DNA from: Bacteroidota bacterium
Lineage (GTDB): Bacteria; Bacteroidota; Bacteroidia; Cytophagales; Cyclobacteriaceae
Assembly: GCA_018266395.1 (NCBI GenBank)
Contig: JAFEAM010000038.1
Coordinates: 1-64,000, forward strand
Reading direction: 5' to 3'
Length of the DNA stretch: 64,000 nt
Part shown: piece after piece, positions 10,138-19,019 of the stretch
How the letters are laid out: the number at the start of each line of letters is the position of its first letter
Numbering within the stretch: position 1 is the stretch's first letter
Notes under the pieces: generated by a model
What the model saw: only the letters and a program-made list of their open reading frames with translations
What the model was told of the DNA's origin: nothing
Databases searched by the model: none
Program-made: the position numbers and the translations under genes

Positions 10138-11852
10138 CCATTGACAATATCAAATTTAGAGCCGCTGCTTTCATGGCATGTCTTTTTGTGATGGTTCCCG
10201 TCCTTTCCTGGGCACAGGAGACGTGGGAGAAGGAGGGAGAAGGGGAGATCAGGGATGTGGAGATCGAAATTGTGAAAACCAAAAAGATCACCCTTCCCAA
10301 AGCCAACCGGAACTTCGAAAAGGTGCCGCCGAGGCCATTCGAGCCGATCGAACCGGCCATCACGTATGACGAGTTGAAGGGTTTCAAACTGCAGCCCGCT
10401 CCCTACCAACCTGTACTCCGCCCGCTGAAGTTAAAACAGGAAGACATTTCAAGGAGCTATGGGAATTACTTAAGCGGAGGATTCGGCAACTATGCCTCAT
10501 TGTTTGGCGAAGCGGCTGTCACCACGAGAAGAAACCGCAACGGTATGCTGGGGGCGCATCTCTTTCATAGAAGTTATGGCAGAGGTCCGGTCAATGATGA
10601 TTTCTCCGGCAGTTCGCAGACCAATGTGGACCTCTTTGGCAAAAGGATGTGGAAAGATATAACGCTTTCCGGTCAGGCTGCTTACTCACGTCGAGCCGGT
10701 TATTTCTTTGGATATACTCCTGTGCCGGAAACAAATAAAGACAATATCAGGCAAGTGTACGATCAGCTCGACGTACAGGCAGGAGTGGAAAATACCAGAA
10801 AAGGGGACTTTAACTATCAGACAGGGGTCCGATATTCCTATCTTCAGGATCATTACGCTGCCAACGAAGGCGAACTGACCCTACAAGCCTCAACAGATGC
10901 AAAACTGGGAGGCGGGAAGCTAATCATATCAGGAGATTATATCCTCATCAACCGGCAGGATGCAGTCGGAAAGGCGACCTCCCGGAATCTTCTGCATGTT
11001 CGTCCGGCATATCAGTTTTCTCCTCTGGAGGCACTTCAATTGACTGTTGGTGCCAATATTGCCTGGCAAACAGATACCTATCAGGGCTCCAAGCAACTCC
11101 ATTTCTATCCCAACATTAAGGCGGACTATACTGTTTCCGATGCCGTCACCTTGTTTGGAAATATTACCGGTGATATCGACAAGGTTGATCTTCACACATT
11201 GTCCGCTGAGAATATGTGGATCAACCCCAACATTGATATCTACCACACAAACCGTGCACTTGACTTTTCTGCAGGAGTTAAAGGCACGCTGGGGGATCGC
11301 TTTACCTACGCCGCTGGTGTGGGGATGGCCACGCTGAAGAACTATTACTACTACCTGAATATTGAATCGACGGTAAATGGCTCAGGACAATTGGTGCCAG
11401 TAATGACTAATAAGTTCAGCACCACGTATGACACCAACACCCGGCGTATCAACCCGTTTGGCGAGCTGGGGTATGAGTATTCGGAGGTGCTCAAGTTCTC
11501 GATCCGCGGAGATTACTATTCTTATCAGACAGAAACACTTACAGAAGCCTGGCATCGTCCCACTTATAAGGTGCGCATGACAGGTCGCTACAATGCATAT
11601 GGCAAGATCATGGTTGATGCCGGGTTGGTTGCGCAGGGAGGAATGAGGGCATTCGATCCCGCAGTTTCTGGGGGCGTAGTTACCCTCGATCCTGCGTTTG
11701 ATCTGATGGTGCACGGGCGGTATTTTGTGTCAAAACAGTTTTCAGTATTTCTCCACCTTGACAACATATTGGGTCAGAAATATCCGCTCTATATGAGCTA
11801 TCCGGCAAGAGGATTTCAGATGCTCGGTGGTGTCAGTTGGGGCTTCCAGTAG
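10134..11852 (+). CDS. Outer-membrane beta-barrel protein, TonB-dependent-receptor-like, without plug
   Basis: A 572-residue protein with a signal peptide (residues 10-27, ending SWAQ), a Pro-rich N-terminal stretch and then alternating amphipathic strands typical of an outer-membrane barrel. It ends in an aromatic residue two from the C-terminus (GGVSWGFQ). The last 150 residues resemble the C-terminal barrel of TonB-dependent receptors (LDNILGQKYPLY). I see no TonB box or plug domain before the barrel, and the length is well below the 700-1000 usual for full receptors. It is translationally coupled to the TPR gene and lies upstream of ExbB/ExbD/TonB-like genes. The substrate is unknown. Confidence 0.82.
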   Translation: MTIDNIKFRAAAFMACLFVMVPVLSWAQETWEKEGEGEIRDVEIEIVKTKKITLPKANRNFEKVPPRPFEPIEPAITYDELKGFKLQPAPYQPVLRPLKLKQEDISRSYGNYLSGGFGNYASLFGEAAVTTRRNRNGMLGAHLFHRSYGRGPVNDDFSGSSQTNVDLFGKRMWKDITLSGQAAYSRRAGYFFGYTPVPETNKDNIRQVYDQLDVQAGVENTRKGDFNYQTGVRYSYLQDHYAANEGELTLQASTDAKLGGGKLIISGDYILINRQDAVGKATSRNLLHVRPAYQFSPLEALQLTVGANIAWQTDTYQGSKQLHFYPNIKADYTVSDAVTLFGNITGDIDKVDLHTLSAENMWINPNIDIYHTNRALDFSAGVKGTLGDRFTYAAGVGMATLKNYYYYLNIESTVNGSGQLVPVMTNKFSTTYDTNTRRINPFGELGYEYSEVLKFSIRGDYYSYQTETLTEAWHRPTYKVRMTGRYNAYGKIMVDAGLVAQGGMRAFDPAVSGGVVTLDPAFDLMVHGRYFVSKQFSVFLHLDNILGQKYPLYMSYPARGFQMLGGVSWGFQ

Positions 11853-11885
11853 TGCTGAGTATGGTAATTATTGAGATTTTTGCTT

Positions 11886-11893
11886 TAATTTTG
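11886..11893 (+). promoter_or_regulatory. Possible Bacteroidota -7 box (TAATTTTG)
   Basis: TAATTTTG matches the TAnnTTTG -7 consensus of Bacteroidota and lies 18 bases before the SPOR-gene start. No convincing -33 TTG element stands at the usual spacing, so this is a weak call; it would give an internal promoter in the operon. Confidence 0.35.
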
Positions 11894-11910
11894 TTAAACC
11901 CCTAAGCGTC

Positions 11911-12633
11911 ATGGATCAACAAGACGAGGACCAGCCAAAGAAAGAGGACAACTCTGAAGACAACTTCGGACTGCCTGATCTGGATTACAAACCCCTCGAG
12001 GAGAAAAAGGAATACTCGGAGCCCGCTCCGGAGCAGAGTGCTACAGAACCTGTAACCATGCAAGAGACTTCCGGTGTTGCGGAGGACACTAAGACTTCCG
12101 GATATTCCTATAATCCGAACCAGGAGGAGGAAACCAAGTCAGGGGCCCCCGTCATTCTTGGTCTGGTGATTGTTCTTGTTGTATTGCTGGCAGGCGGTTT
12201 GATCTATTTGTATGTCATCAAGCCCAGAAATGAAGCTGCTGAGAAGGCCAAAATAGAGCAGTTGGCAAAGGATGCAGCATTAAAAAAGAAAGCTGAAGAG
12301 GAGAGAATTGCCAAAGAGAAAGAAGAGGCTGAAAGGAAGAGATTGGAGGAATTGGCCAATGCCAAGCCTGCCGTCGGGACAATTGAAACACTATCTGCGG
12401 CAACGCGTCGTTATTATGTTGTGGTATCCAGTGACATTGATGATGACCTACTGATGGATTATGCCAAAAAGCTGAGTGAAAAAGGAGTGAGCACCAAGAT
12501 CATTCCGCCCTTCGGAGGCAAGAAATTCTACCGGCTGTCCATTGCAGATTTTGATACGTTTGCCCTCGCTCAAAACAATGCCGATGCTGCCAAGGCGGAT
12601 TACGGCAAGAGCGTGTGGGTGGTGCGCTTTTAG
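11911..12633 (+). CDS. Single-pass membrane protein with C-terminal SPOR domain
   Basis: A 240-residue protein. The first 75 residues are acidic and disordered-looking (many Glu/Asp/Pro). A single membrane helix lies near 85-107 (VILGLVIVLVVLLAGGLIYLY), followed by a long Lys/Glu/Ala-rich coiled coil (115-150). The C-terminal 75 residues (YYVVVSSDIDDDLL...FYRLSIADFDTFALAQ) have the beta-alpha-beta pattern of SPOR domains, which bind peptidoglycan stripped of stem peptides. The topology would place SPOR in the periplasm. It sits between the barrel gene and exbB, which suggests it ties the energised complex to the cell wall; that role is inferred. Confidence 0.85.
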   Translation: MDQQDEDQPKKEDNSEDNFGLPDLDYKPLEEKKEYSEPAPEQSATEPVTMQETSGVAEDTKTSGYSYNPNQEEETKSGAPVILGLVIVLVVLLAGGLIYLYVIKPRNEAAEKAKIEQLAKDAALKKKAEEERIAKEKEEAERKRLEELANAKPAVGTIETLSAATRRYYVVVSSDIDDDLLMDYAKKLSEKGVSTKIIPPFGGKKFYRLSIADFDTFALAQNNADAAKADYGKSVWVVRF

Positions 12634-12691
12634 AATTTAGTGGTCTGATTCTTGTTACTTTTTCTCAGGCCTGACATTATTTTTTTGAACT

Positions 12692-13357
12692 ATGGTGATT
12701 GCACAAATTGTTACATCTCCTGCGTCTTCTTCCGACGAGGCCCTATCGGTAATCGATCTCGCCGTAAAGGGCGGGTTCATGATGATCCCCATTTTATTAA
12801 GCTCTATTGTGGCCATCTACATTTTTGTTGAAAGGGTATTGACCATCAACAAAGCCAACCAGAGCCCCGATGCTTTTATTGGGAGGATAAAAGAATTGGT
12901 TCTCAAAGGGGATATCAGCGGAGCCAAGCTGATCTGCAGCCAGTTCGACAGCCCCATTTCCCGGATGATTGAAAAGGGTGTCTCACGCATCGGAAGTCCC
13001 CTCAAGAATATTGAGGCTTCCATCGAAAATGTGGCCAAGATTGAGCTGTTCAAACTTGAAAAGAACTTGTCGATACTGGCGACTGTGTCAGGGGCTGCTC
13101 CCATGATGGGCTTTCTCGGGACGGTGATTGGTATGGTGGAGGCATTTATAGCCATTGCCCAGGAGGAGGGATCGGTCAGCCCCAAACTGCTTTCCTCAGG
13201 CATTTACACGGCCATGATTACCACTGTTGCCGGATTGATAGTGGGTATTATGGCCTACCTGGCTTATAACTATCTCGTAACAAGGGTTTCCAAGGTGGTC
13301 CATAAGATGGAATACTCGTCCATTGAGTTCATCGATCTGCTCCAGGAACCTCGTTGA
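12692..13357 (+). CDS. exbB: MotA/TolQ/ExbB family proton channel
   Basis: A 221-residue protein with the ExbB/TolQ layout: a first membrane helix near residues 30-48 (MMIPILLSSIVAIYIFVE), a large cytoplasmic loop, and two C-terminal helices. The signature ATVSGAAPMMGFLGTVIGMV is present near 130-150, and GIYTAMITTVAGLIVGIMAY forms the third helix. With ExbD it makes the proton channel that energises TonB-like proteins. The stop is followed after 7 bases by exbD. Whether the complex serves TonB-type import, a Tol-like role or a dedicated partner cannot be told from this protein alone. Confidence 0.93.
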   Translation: MVIAQIVTSPASSSDEALSVIDLAVKGGFMMIPILLSSIVAIYIFVERVLTINKANQSPDAFIGRIKELVLKGDISGAKLICSQFDSPISRMIEKGVSRIGSPLKNIEASIENVAKIELFKLEKNLSILATVSGAAPMMGFLGTVIGMVEAFIAIAQEEGSVSPKLLSSGIYTAMITTVAGLIVGIMAYLAYNYLVTRVSKVVHKMEYSSIEFIDLLQEPR

Positions 13358-13364
13358 AAAAGTC

Positions 13365-13754
13365 ATGAATCTCCAGTCTCGCAATAAGGTAGAAGTCGCA
13401 TTCAGCATGGCCTCCATGACGGACTTGATCTTCCTGCTGCTTATTTTTTTCATGCTAACCTCTTCGTTTGTAACGCCATCAGGCTTGCCGGTTAATCTGC
13501 CTTCCAGTGCCGCAAGCACCATTGAGGTTCAGAAGGTCTCGGTGACAGTAACCCGTGATCTTCAGTATTTTGTGAATGACAAGAAGGTGACGCGCAACAC
13601 ACTTAGCGGCGAACTGAAACGGAAGTTGACTACTCCCAAGGGGGTGGTGGTTTTGCACATCGACAAATCCGTTCCAACTGAGGAACTTGTATACGTGGCA
13701 GGAATTGCAACATCACTGGAGGCCAGGGTGACCATTGCGACCAAGCCCAAATAA
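13365..13754 (+). CDS. exbD: ExbD/TolR family biopolymer transport protein
   Basis: A 129-residue protein. I place the start at the ATG at 13365, which gives MNLQSRNKVEVAFSMASMTD, the normal ExbD N-terminus; an earlier in-frame ATG at 13323 would overlap exbB by 35 bases. One membrane helix follows the conserved proton-carrying Asp in SMTDLIFLLLIFFML. The periplasmic part carries the TolR/ExbD fold with VLHIDKSVPTEELVYV. It works with the ExbB gene just upstream and is followed by the TonB-like gene after 9 bases. Confidence 0.92.
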   Translation: MNLQSRNKVEVAFSMASMTDLIFLLLIFFMLTSSFVTPSGLPVNLPSSAASTIEVQKVSVTVTRDLQYFVNDKKVTRNTLSGELKRKLTTPKGVVVLHIDKSVPTEELVYVAGIATSLEARVTIATKPK

Positions 13755-13763
13755 CTGTGGTGT

Positions 13764-14639
13764 ATGAGCGAGAAGGACCTTGAGAAAAGAAACAACAGGA
13801 TCGGATGGATCACTTCCGTAGGAATCCATGCTGCCGTTTTTCTTCTGTTGTTCTTCATGGTTGCCTGGCGTGCACCCAATCCACCTCTGCCTGAGTATGG
13901 CATAGAACTGAACTTTGGGTTGGATGATCAAGGTTCGGGGGACGTGCAGCCCCAGACTCCAGTGGGAAATAATGCGACAGGGGAAGACAAACCCGTCGAA
14001 ACTTCTGCCGAGCAAACCCAGGAACCAAAGGAGCAGCCGGCTGAACAGGTATCGGAAGAAAACACAAAAGAGGCGGCAGTTGAAGAACAGGCTGTTTCCA
14101 AAATTGAGAGCCCGGTAAAACTGAAAGAGCAGAAGAAGGAACAGAAAGAGCAAAAGGTAGTTAAAGATGATACCAAAGCCGTCGCTGCCAAAGAGAGTGT
14201 AAAGGACAACAAGACCGATAACAAGAAGGAGGTCGCTGCAGTGGCCAAAGGAGAGCCAGGGAATCAGGGGGACGACAAGAAGGCTGTCGGTGACAAGGGG
14301 AGTGAGCAGGGAAAGGTTGATGCGAAGGCTCTTTACGGAACACCCGGAGGTGGCGGAGGTGGCAATGGCATGGATCTTCAGATGGCCGGGTGGGCGTGGG
14401 CAGACCAACCCCAGATTCCTGACCTGCCTGACAATGAAAACGGCAAGGTGGTTTTTGAGATTGAATGCGATGAGGAAGGCGAAATCACGGGCATTACAAC
14501 TATTGAAAGAAGCTTAAGTCCAAAGGCAGAACAGGCTCTCAAAGATATGATCCGGAAGAATTCACTTGTGAAGTCTTCTCCCGGTAAAGCGCCAGAACGC
14601 TCTAAGGGTAGAATCGTATTTGTTCTGCGCACCCGATAG
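13764..14639 (+). CDS. TonB-like energy transducer
   Basis: A 291-residue protein with a short cytoplasmic start, one membrane helix near residues 14-34 (WITSVGIHAAVFLLLFFMVAW, with the His typical of TonB) and a long Glu/Lys/Gln/Pro/Val-rich spacer spanning the periplasm (50-180). The C-terminal domain (GKVVFEIECDEEGEITGI...RIVFVLRTR) has the beta-alpha-beta pattern of TonB C-terminal domains. It lies directly after exbB and exbD and closes the operon. Only one base separates its stop from the stop of the convergent SDR gene. Its cognate outer-membrane partner is probably the barrel encoded at 10134-11852. Confidence 0.85.
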   Translation: MSEKDLEKRNNRIGWITSVGIHAAVFLLLFFMVAWRAPNPPLPEYGIELNFGLDDQGSGDVQPQTPVGNNATGEDKPVETSAEQTQEPKEQPAEQVSEENTKEAAVEEQAVSKIESPVKLKEQKKEQKEQKVVKDDTKAVAAKESVKDNKTDNKKEVAAVAKGEPGNQGDDKKAVGDKGSEQGKVDAKALYGTPGGGGGGNGMDLQMAGWAWADQPQIPDLPDNENGKVVFEIECDEEGEITGITTIERSLSPKAEQALKDMIRKNSLVKSSPGKAPERSKGRIVFVLRTR

Positions 14640-14640
14640 G

Positions 14641-15417
14641 TTAACCCTTATACAGGCTGTGGGCAATCTTCTCCGGCACGGATTTCGGCATCAGTTCGGC
14701 CAGCTTGGCGCTGATCCAGTTTAGGGCACCCGGAATAATTTCAGCTTTCCCTGCAAACATGCCATTTACACCGATCCGGGCAACAACTGCAGGGTCCATG
14801 GTTACACGTTCTGACTTCTTCCGGATTGAATCCATCATATGCGCCCTGTCAATAAAACCGGTTGTAGTAGTGCCGGGATTAAGGCATGAAACAGAAATTG
14901 AAGATCCCATTAACTCATGTCTGAGTCCCCTCGAGAACAGCAGAACAAATGCCTTCGTTGCCGCATAGGTGGTGAGCGTGGGAATGGCCTGGTAAGCAGC
15001 AGTGCTACCCACATTCAGTATATATGACTTATTATGCTGTTTGAGTAAAGGTATGGCAGCCTTACATAAGTTGACCAAAGTCAGCATGTTAAGCTGCATC
15101 ATCTGCTGTAATTCTTCCGAACTCATATCAGCCAGATTTCCCCACAACCCGAAGCCGGCATTGTTGACCAGTATGTCGACGGGGTAATCTTTCTTCTCCA
15201 CCCAGGAGATGACATTTTCGGCTGAGCCCGGGGCAGACAAATCTGTGGGCAGGAAATCAGCCTTCACGCTAAACTTCTCGGTCAGGTAGAGGGCATTCTC
15301 CCGCAGCTTTTCTGCTGATCGTGCCACCAACAGCACATCGTGCTTGCGGGAGGCAAGTTCTTTCGCGAGCGACCAGCCGATACCACCGCTGGCGCCCGTG
15401 ATCAGGGCATAAGCCAT
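14641..15417 (-). CDS. Short-chain dehydrogenase/reductase
   Basis: A 258-residue classical SDR. It has the nucleotide-binding TGASGGIG (residues 7-14), the NNAG motif (85-88), and the catalytic Ser138, Tyr151 and Lys155 (YAATK). Arg at 33 in VARSAEK suggests NADP(H). The C-terminal part is mildly hydrophobic and may sit against the membrane. The gene starts 1 base after the stop of the phytanoyl-CoA-dioxygenase-like gene, so the two are surely co-transcribed. The substrate is unknown; in this neighbourhood a lipid or long-chain carbonyl is possible but unproven. Confidence 0.88.
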   Translation of the reverse strand: MAYALITGASGGIGWSLAKELASRKHDVLLVARSAEKLRENALYLTEKFSVKADFLPTDLSAPGSAENVISWVEKKDYPVDILVNNAGFGLWGNLADMSSEELQQMMQLNMLTLVNLCKAAIPLLKQHNKSYILNVGSTAAYQAIPTLTTYAATKAFVLLFSRGLRHELMGSSISVSCLNPGTTTTGFIDRAHMMDSIRKKSERVTMDPAVVARIGVNGMFAGKAEIIPGALNWISAKLAELMPKSVPEKIAHSLYKG

Positions 15418-15418
15418 A

Positions 15419-16267
15419 CTATTTATTGGTAATCGACATCAGCCGTTGATAGAAGAGGGGTTTGCTCTCTTCATTTCGTGGCTGAAATTTTCCCGTGATA
15501 ATGGGAACATACATAACCCTGCGGCGGCTTTTTGCACCGACGTATGGAGACTGGGCTACGCGATGCCACAAGCGGCCATCGTGCACAGTCAAGTCTCCGG
15601 GTTCTACTGACAATCCAATCTCCTCTTTGTCCGGTTTGTGACTGAGGAAGTATATCTTCTTGAAGAGAAGCGTTCCAATGCCTTTGTTATGAGTGCCGGG
15701 AAGAATCCTCAATCCTCCATTGTCAGAAGATGAATAATCCATATGTAACCCCACATTCAGCATTGGCATGATCTTGTTGCCGTAAAAAATGTCGCGGAGG
15801 GCATCGGTATGCCAACCCAACTGACTGTAATTGCTTTCTGTGCAATTCACATAGTGGTTGAAGACAAGACCATCTTTTTCGTTCTCCCCGATGCGGGCGT
15901 CAGCCGCTCCGATCAGTTCGAAGAGTGCCGCAAGACGCGGATCTTTAAGGAAGTCATTGAAGACCTTGCCGAATTGATTAAGAAAGGCGAACCGCTGGAC
16001 AATCGGTTTGCCATCTACGTCAGTGCCATACTTGATAGGCACCCCGTTGACCATCTTACGTCCCTCCCTGATCCATTCGTCCTGAATCCTTTCAGATTCA
16101 CGGAGCATTTCCTGGATCGTTTCACGGGATACAAATTTTTTGAAATGAAGAAAACCGTAGGTCTCAAAGAACTCCTTTTGTTCCTGAGTTAGATGGGTGC
16201 CAAGCGTGAAGTATGGATAATTAAGGGCGGCCTTAGATTCCGACTCAATAATTGCCTGCTCTTGCAT
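15419..16267 (-). CDS. Phytanoyl-CoA dioxygenase (PhyH) family protein
   Basis: A 282-residue Fe(II)/2-oxoglutarate-dependent oxygenase. The iron ligands can be placed at His153 and Asp155 (GWHTDALRD) and His235 (LWHRVAQSP) in the double-stranded beta-helix core. Family members hydroxylate branched lipids, secondary metabolites or amino acids, so the family does not fix the substrate. It is followed after 1 base by the SDR gene, a natural pair for hydroxylation and oxidation of one substrate. An 89-base gap separates it from the PAP2_C gene upstream. Confidence 0.87.
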   Translation of the reverse strand: MQEQAIIESESKAALNYPYFTLGTHLTQEQKEFFETYGFLHFKKFVSRETIQEMLRESERIQDEWIREGRKMVNGVPIKYGTDVDGKPIVQRFAFLNQFGKVFNDFLKDPRLAALFELIGAADARIGENEKDGLVFNHYVNCTESNYSQLGWHTDALRDIFYGNKIMPMLNVGLHMDYSSSDNGGLRILPGTHNKGIGTLLFKKIYFLSHKPDKEEIGLSVEPGDLTVHDGRLWHRVAQSPYVGAKSRRRVMYVPIITGKFQPRNEESKPLFYQRLMSITNK

Positions 16268-16356
16268 GTTTTATCCGTTGGGTTAAGTCTTAACGAAGTC
16301 GCAAATTACCTTAATTTTCTTGAATTCTTAATATTCTGGGCACAATAGCCCAATTT

Positions 16357-17028
16357 TCAGCGGCCAAGTGGGTTTTTGGCTGGCGAACGGATGCCAAGGT
16401 CGGCCTCTGTGATCGGCAGGGGCTCCAGCCACGTACTAATGATGCGATAAAGCCCGTAGGTCACAAATGGTGCCACCACCAGGTCCAGGGTATAATGCAC
16501 ATGCTGCCATGCCAGAAAAAGTCCAACGAGGAAGGTTCCCGCTGCCTTCAGCCTGCTCGCCCAGGGATTCTCTTCTACCAGTAATAGCACCATCATCGTA
16601 CTAACGTGGCCTGAGAAAAAAAGATCTTTGGCAAAAGTGTTGTCAGGATAGACAATAAAGGATGCAATGGGATCAATCAGCAGAATCATATCCTGGGGTG
16701 GCTCAAAAGTAATGGTATACATGGTTGCCATTCTGAGGAGATTGACGGCACAATAAGTAGTGAGACCGGAAAGCAAAATGGAAGGCTTGCGGTATGACAT
16801 TCCCAGGGTCTGGATAACCGATAAGTAGAGGATAATGAAAATCGGAACAGACCAGTCCAGGGGAGTAAGACGGGCAAGTAAAGGATCCCAGGGATAGGTA
16901 CCCGGCTTCGGTTGGATGACCTCCTGATAATAGGTTGGCATATACAGGAACGTCACGAGTGCCATAACAACACAGAAGGCCAGGGCCCACCTGTGCCGTG
17001 TCGATTGAAATACCTCACTCCAGGTCAT
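16357..17028 (-). CDS. PAP2_C / sphingomyelin-synthase-like membrane enzyme
   Basis: A 223-residue polytopic membrane protein of about six helices. Three segments match the sphingomyelin synthase/LPP group: LLRMATMYTITFEPP (residues 98-111, like the R-x2-TMY-x-T-x-PP motif), FFSGHVSTMM (His141) and HYTLDL (His178, Asp182), giving the His-His-Asp set of these phosphotransferases and phosphatases. Activity could be transfer of a phospho-headgroup to a lipid acceptor or lipid phosphate hydrolysis. It starts 3 bases after the tyrS stop and is probably transcribed with it. The family placement is good; the reaction is not settled. Confidence 0.82.
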   Translation of the reverse strand: MTWSEVFQSTRHRWALAFCVVMALVTFLYMPTYYQEVIQPKPGTYPWDPLLARLTPLDWSVPIFIILYLSVIQTLGMSYRKPSILLSGLTTYCAVNLLRMATMYTITFEPPQDMILLIDPIASFIVYPDNTFAKDLFFSGHVSTMMVLLLVEENPWASRLKAAGTFLVGLFLAWQHVHYTLDLVVAPFVTYGLYRIISTWLEPLPITEADLGIRSPAKNPLGR

Positions 17029-17031
17029 GGC

Positions 17032-18321
17032 CTAATCAACAACGCTGATAAGGAAGTAGTTCTTTTTGCCCTTTTGCACAAGGAGGTACCGGTTATGAAG
17101 AAGCTCAAACGCTGGCTTTTCATGCGGGTTTTCTATCCTGGCCTTGTTTACACTGACGCCGCCACCCTGAATCATCTTTCTTGCTTCACCCTTGGATGGA
17201 AAAATTCCTCCCTTGGTGACTTCTGACAAAAGATCGGTTATGTTGGATGCAGCCTCAAGCGACGAACGGGAAATATTGACCTGGGGGACACCATCGAACA
17301 CCGCCAGCAGAGTTGCTTCATCGAGCCGGCGAAGGTCTTCTGTTACCGAATTACCGAAAAGGATCTGCGACGCCTGCAAGGCAGCTTGATACTCATCTGC
17401 AGAATGTACCCTTATGGTTATCAGCTTTGCCAGCTCATGCTGCAAGGCCCGCAAGTGCGGCGCCTGCAGGTGTTTGGAGACAAGGTCTGTTATTTCTTCC
17501 TGCGGCAGTTCAGTAAAGATCCTGATAAAGTTCATGGCATCCTCATCAGAAGCATTTAGCCAATACTGGAAAAAACGATAGGGGCTGGTGCGATTGGGAT
17601 CCAGCCACACATTGCCTTGTTCGGTCTTTCCAAATTTGGTGCCGTCGGCTTTGGTGATAAGCGGAGTGGTAAGTGCATAGGCCTCGCCGCCTTCCATCCG
17701 TCTTATAAGTTCCGTGCCCGTGACAATATTACCCCACTGGTCTGATCCACCCATTTGAATACGGCAGCCCTTATGTTTGAAAAGCCAGTAGTAGTCATAC
17801 CCCTGCACCAGTTGATAGCTGAATTCGGTAAAAGACAATCCAGTCTCCAGTCGCTTTTGTACCGAGTCTTTGGCCATCATGTAGTTGACTGTAATGTGCT
17901 TACCAACTTCCCGGATGAAATCAAGGAATCTAAAGTTCTTGAACCAGTCATAGTTGTTAACCATCTCAGCGCCAGAGACTCCACCAGAGAAATCAAGAAA
18001 CTTCTCCAACTGCTTTTTGACGCAGGACTCATTGTGGCGCAGGATATCTTCAGAGAGAAGATTCCGTTCCGCGGCCTTTCCCGATGGATCACCAACCATA
18101 CCCGTCGCTCCGCCCACCAGCGCTACCGGCTTGTGCCCACAGCGCTGGAAATGGACCAGGGTCATGATTTGAACAAGATTGCCGATATGCAGGGAGTCGG
18201 CCGTAGGATCAAACCCAATGTAGCCCGCCGTTACTTCCTTCTGGAGCTGTTCTTCAGCTCCTGGTGTGATATCATGAACCATTCCCCTCCATCGGAGTTC
18301 CTGGACAAAATTCTTTCTCAT
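17032..18321 (-). CDS. tyrS: Tyrosine--tRNA ligase
   Basis: A 429-residue class I aminoacyl-tRNA synthetase. I place the start at the ATG at 18321 ([14 protein letters not shown]), the normal TyrS N-terminus; the frame stays open for 97 codons upstream, but that part has no TyrS similarity and overlaps the promoter region. Visible landmarks are [15 protein letters not shown] (HIGH-type motif), [13 protein letters not shown], the tyrosine-binding QGYDYYWL region, [11 protein letters not shown], and KFGKTEQGN as the KMSKS-type loop. A C-terminal S4 RNA-binding domain follows ([13 protein letters not shown]). It charges tRNA-Tyr. The PAP2_C gene follows after 3 bases. Confidence 0.95.
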   Translation of the reverse strand: MRKNFVQELRWRGMVHDITPGAEEQLQKEVTAGYIGFDPTADSLHIGNLVQIMTLVHFQRCGHKPVALVGGATGMVGDPSGKAAERNLLSEDILRHNESCVKKQLEKFLDFSGGVSGAEMVNNYDWFKNFRFLDFIREVGKHITVNYMMAKDSVQKRLETGLSFTEFSYQLVQGYDYYWLFKHKGCRIQMGGSDQWGNIVTGTELIRRMEGGEAYALTTPLITKADGTKFGKTEQGNVWLDPNRTSPYRFFQYWLNASDEDAMNFIRIFTELPQEEITDLVSKHLQAPHLRALQHELAKLITIRVHSADEYQAALQASQILFGNSVTEDLRRLDEATLLAVFDGVPQVNISRSSLEAASNITDLLSEVTKGGIFPSKGEARKMIQGGGVSVNKARIENPHEKPAFELLHNRYLLVQKGKKNYFLISVVD

Positions 18322-18460
18322 GGAAGAAGTCTGAATAAGTGCGCAAATATAGGCACTCAAACCCTGATCCGGGGTAAAATGCAAGGGGGGAACTTTATTG
18401 CCCGATGCAGCCTTTGAACTCGTGAGGTAATTGTTTTTCTTTCGACGCATATAAGTGTCT

Positions 18461-18946
18461 ATGAAACAACCGGAGTCATTGGAGATGGTAGCAGAATTCC
18501 ATCGCACCTTCAAACATCCCATATTGCCTTCACCCGGCTTGCCCGATGAGAAGCGTTGCCGCCTTCGCGTCGAGCTGATAGCTGAAGAATTGAAAGAGCT
18601 TGAAGCATCCATCCAGGATCAGGATATTGTCGCCGTGGCTGATGCGCTATGTGATATACAGTACGTGCTTTCCGGAGCCGTGCTGGAATTTGGCCTTGCC
18701 GATAAGTTTAAAATACTTTTTGAGGAGGTGCAGCGTTCCAATATGAGCAAGGCCTGCAAATCGGAGGAAGAGGCAAAAGCCACCGTGGATTTCTACCTGA
18801 AAAAGGATGGTACGGAGTGCTATTATGTGCAGGAAGGAGACCGATGGCTGGTTTACCGGAAGTCCGACAACAAGACCATAAAGTCTGTCGGGTATTCGCC
18901 GGCCGACCTGAATTCAATCCTGGGGGCAAAAGCCCCGAAGGGCTGA
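18461..18946 (+). CDS. MazG-like / HisE-like nucleotide pyrophosphohydrolase
   Basis: A 161-residue protein that starts at the ATG at 18461 (an in-frame GTG lies 6 bases upstream). Residues 34-75 carry the all-alpha NTP pyrophosphatase metal site: [11 protein letters not shown] followed about 20 residues on by DALCDIQYV. This ExxEE/ExxxD arrangement binds Mg in MazG, dUTPase-like and HisE proteins. The C-terminal 50 residues form a separate beta-rich tail ([19 protein letters not shown]). It probably hydrolyses a nucleoside triphosphate to monophosphate and pyrophosphate, perhaps for pool cleansing. It is divergent from tyrS across 139 bases. Confidence 0.85.
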   Translation: MKQPESLEMVAEFHRTFKHPILPSPGLPDEKRCRLRVELIAEELKELEASIQDQDIVAVADALCDIQYVLSGAVLEFGLADKFKILFEEVQRSNMSKACKSEEEAKATVDFYLKKDGTECYYVQEGDRWLVYRKSDNKTIKSVGYSPADLNSILGAKAPKG

Positions 18947-18963
18947 TTTTCGGTGGATTTCCT

Positions 18964-18971
18964 TATTTTTG
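18964..18971 (+). promoter_or_regulatory. Possible -7 box TATTTTTG
   Basis: TATTTTTG fits the TAnnTTTG consensus and ends 48 bases before the ATG at 19020, a plausible leader length. A clear -33 element was not identified, so confidence is low. Confidence 0.35.
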
Positions 18972-19019
18972 TCTTTTGCATGCTTTCCATATACATACAT
19001 CAAATAGACTATTAGGTTC

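Noticed and set aside
13713-14408. 231-codon minus-strand frame over exbD and the TonB-like gene
   Set aside because: Antisense to the Glu/Lys-rich TonB spacer, which produces long Leu/Phe/Ser-rich frames by composition.
17755-18417. 220-codon plus-strand frame opposite tyrS
   Set aside because: The sense strand encodes an unmistakable TyrS; the antisense product has no motif.
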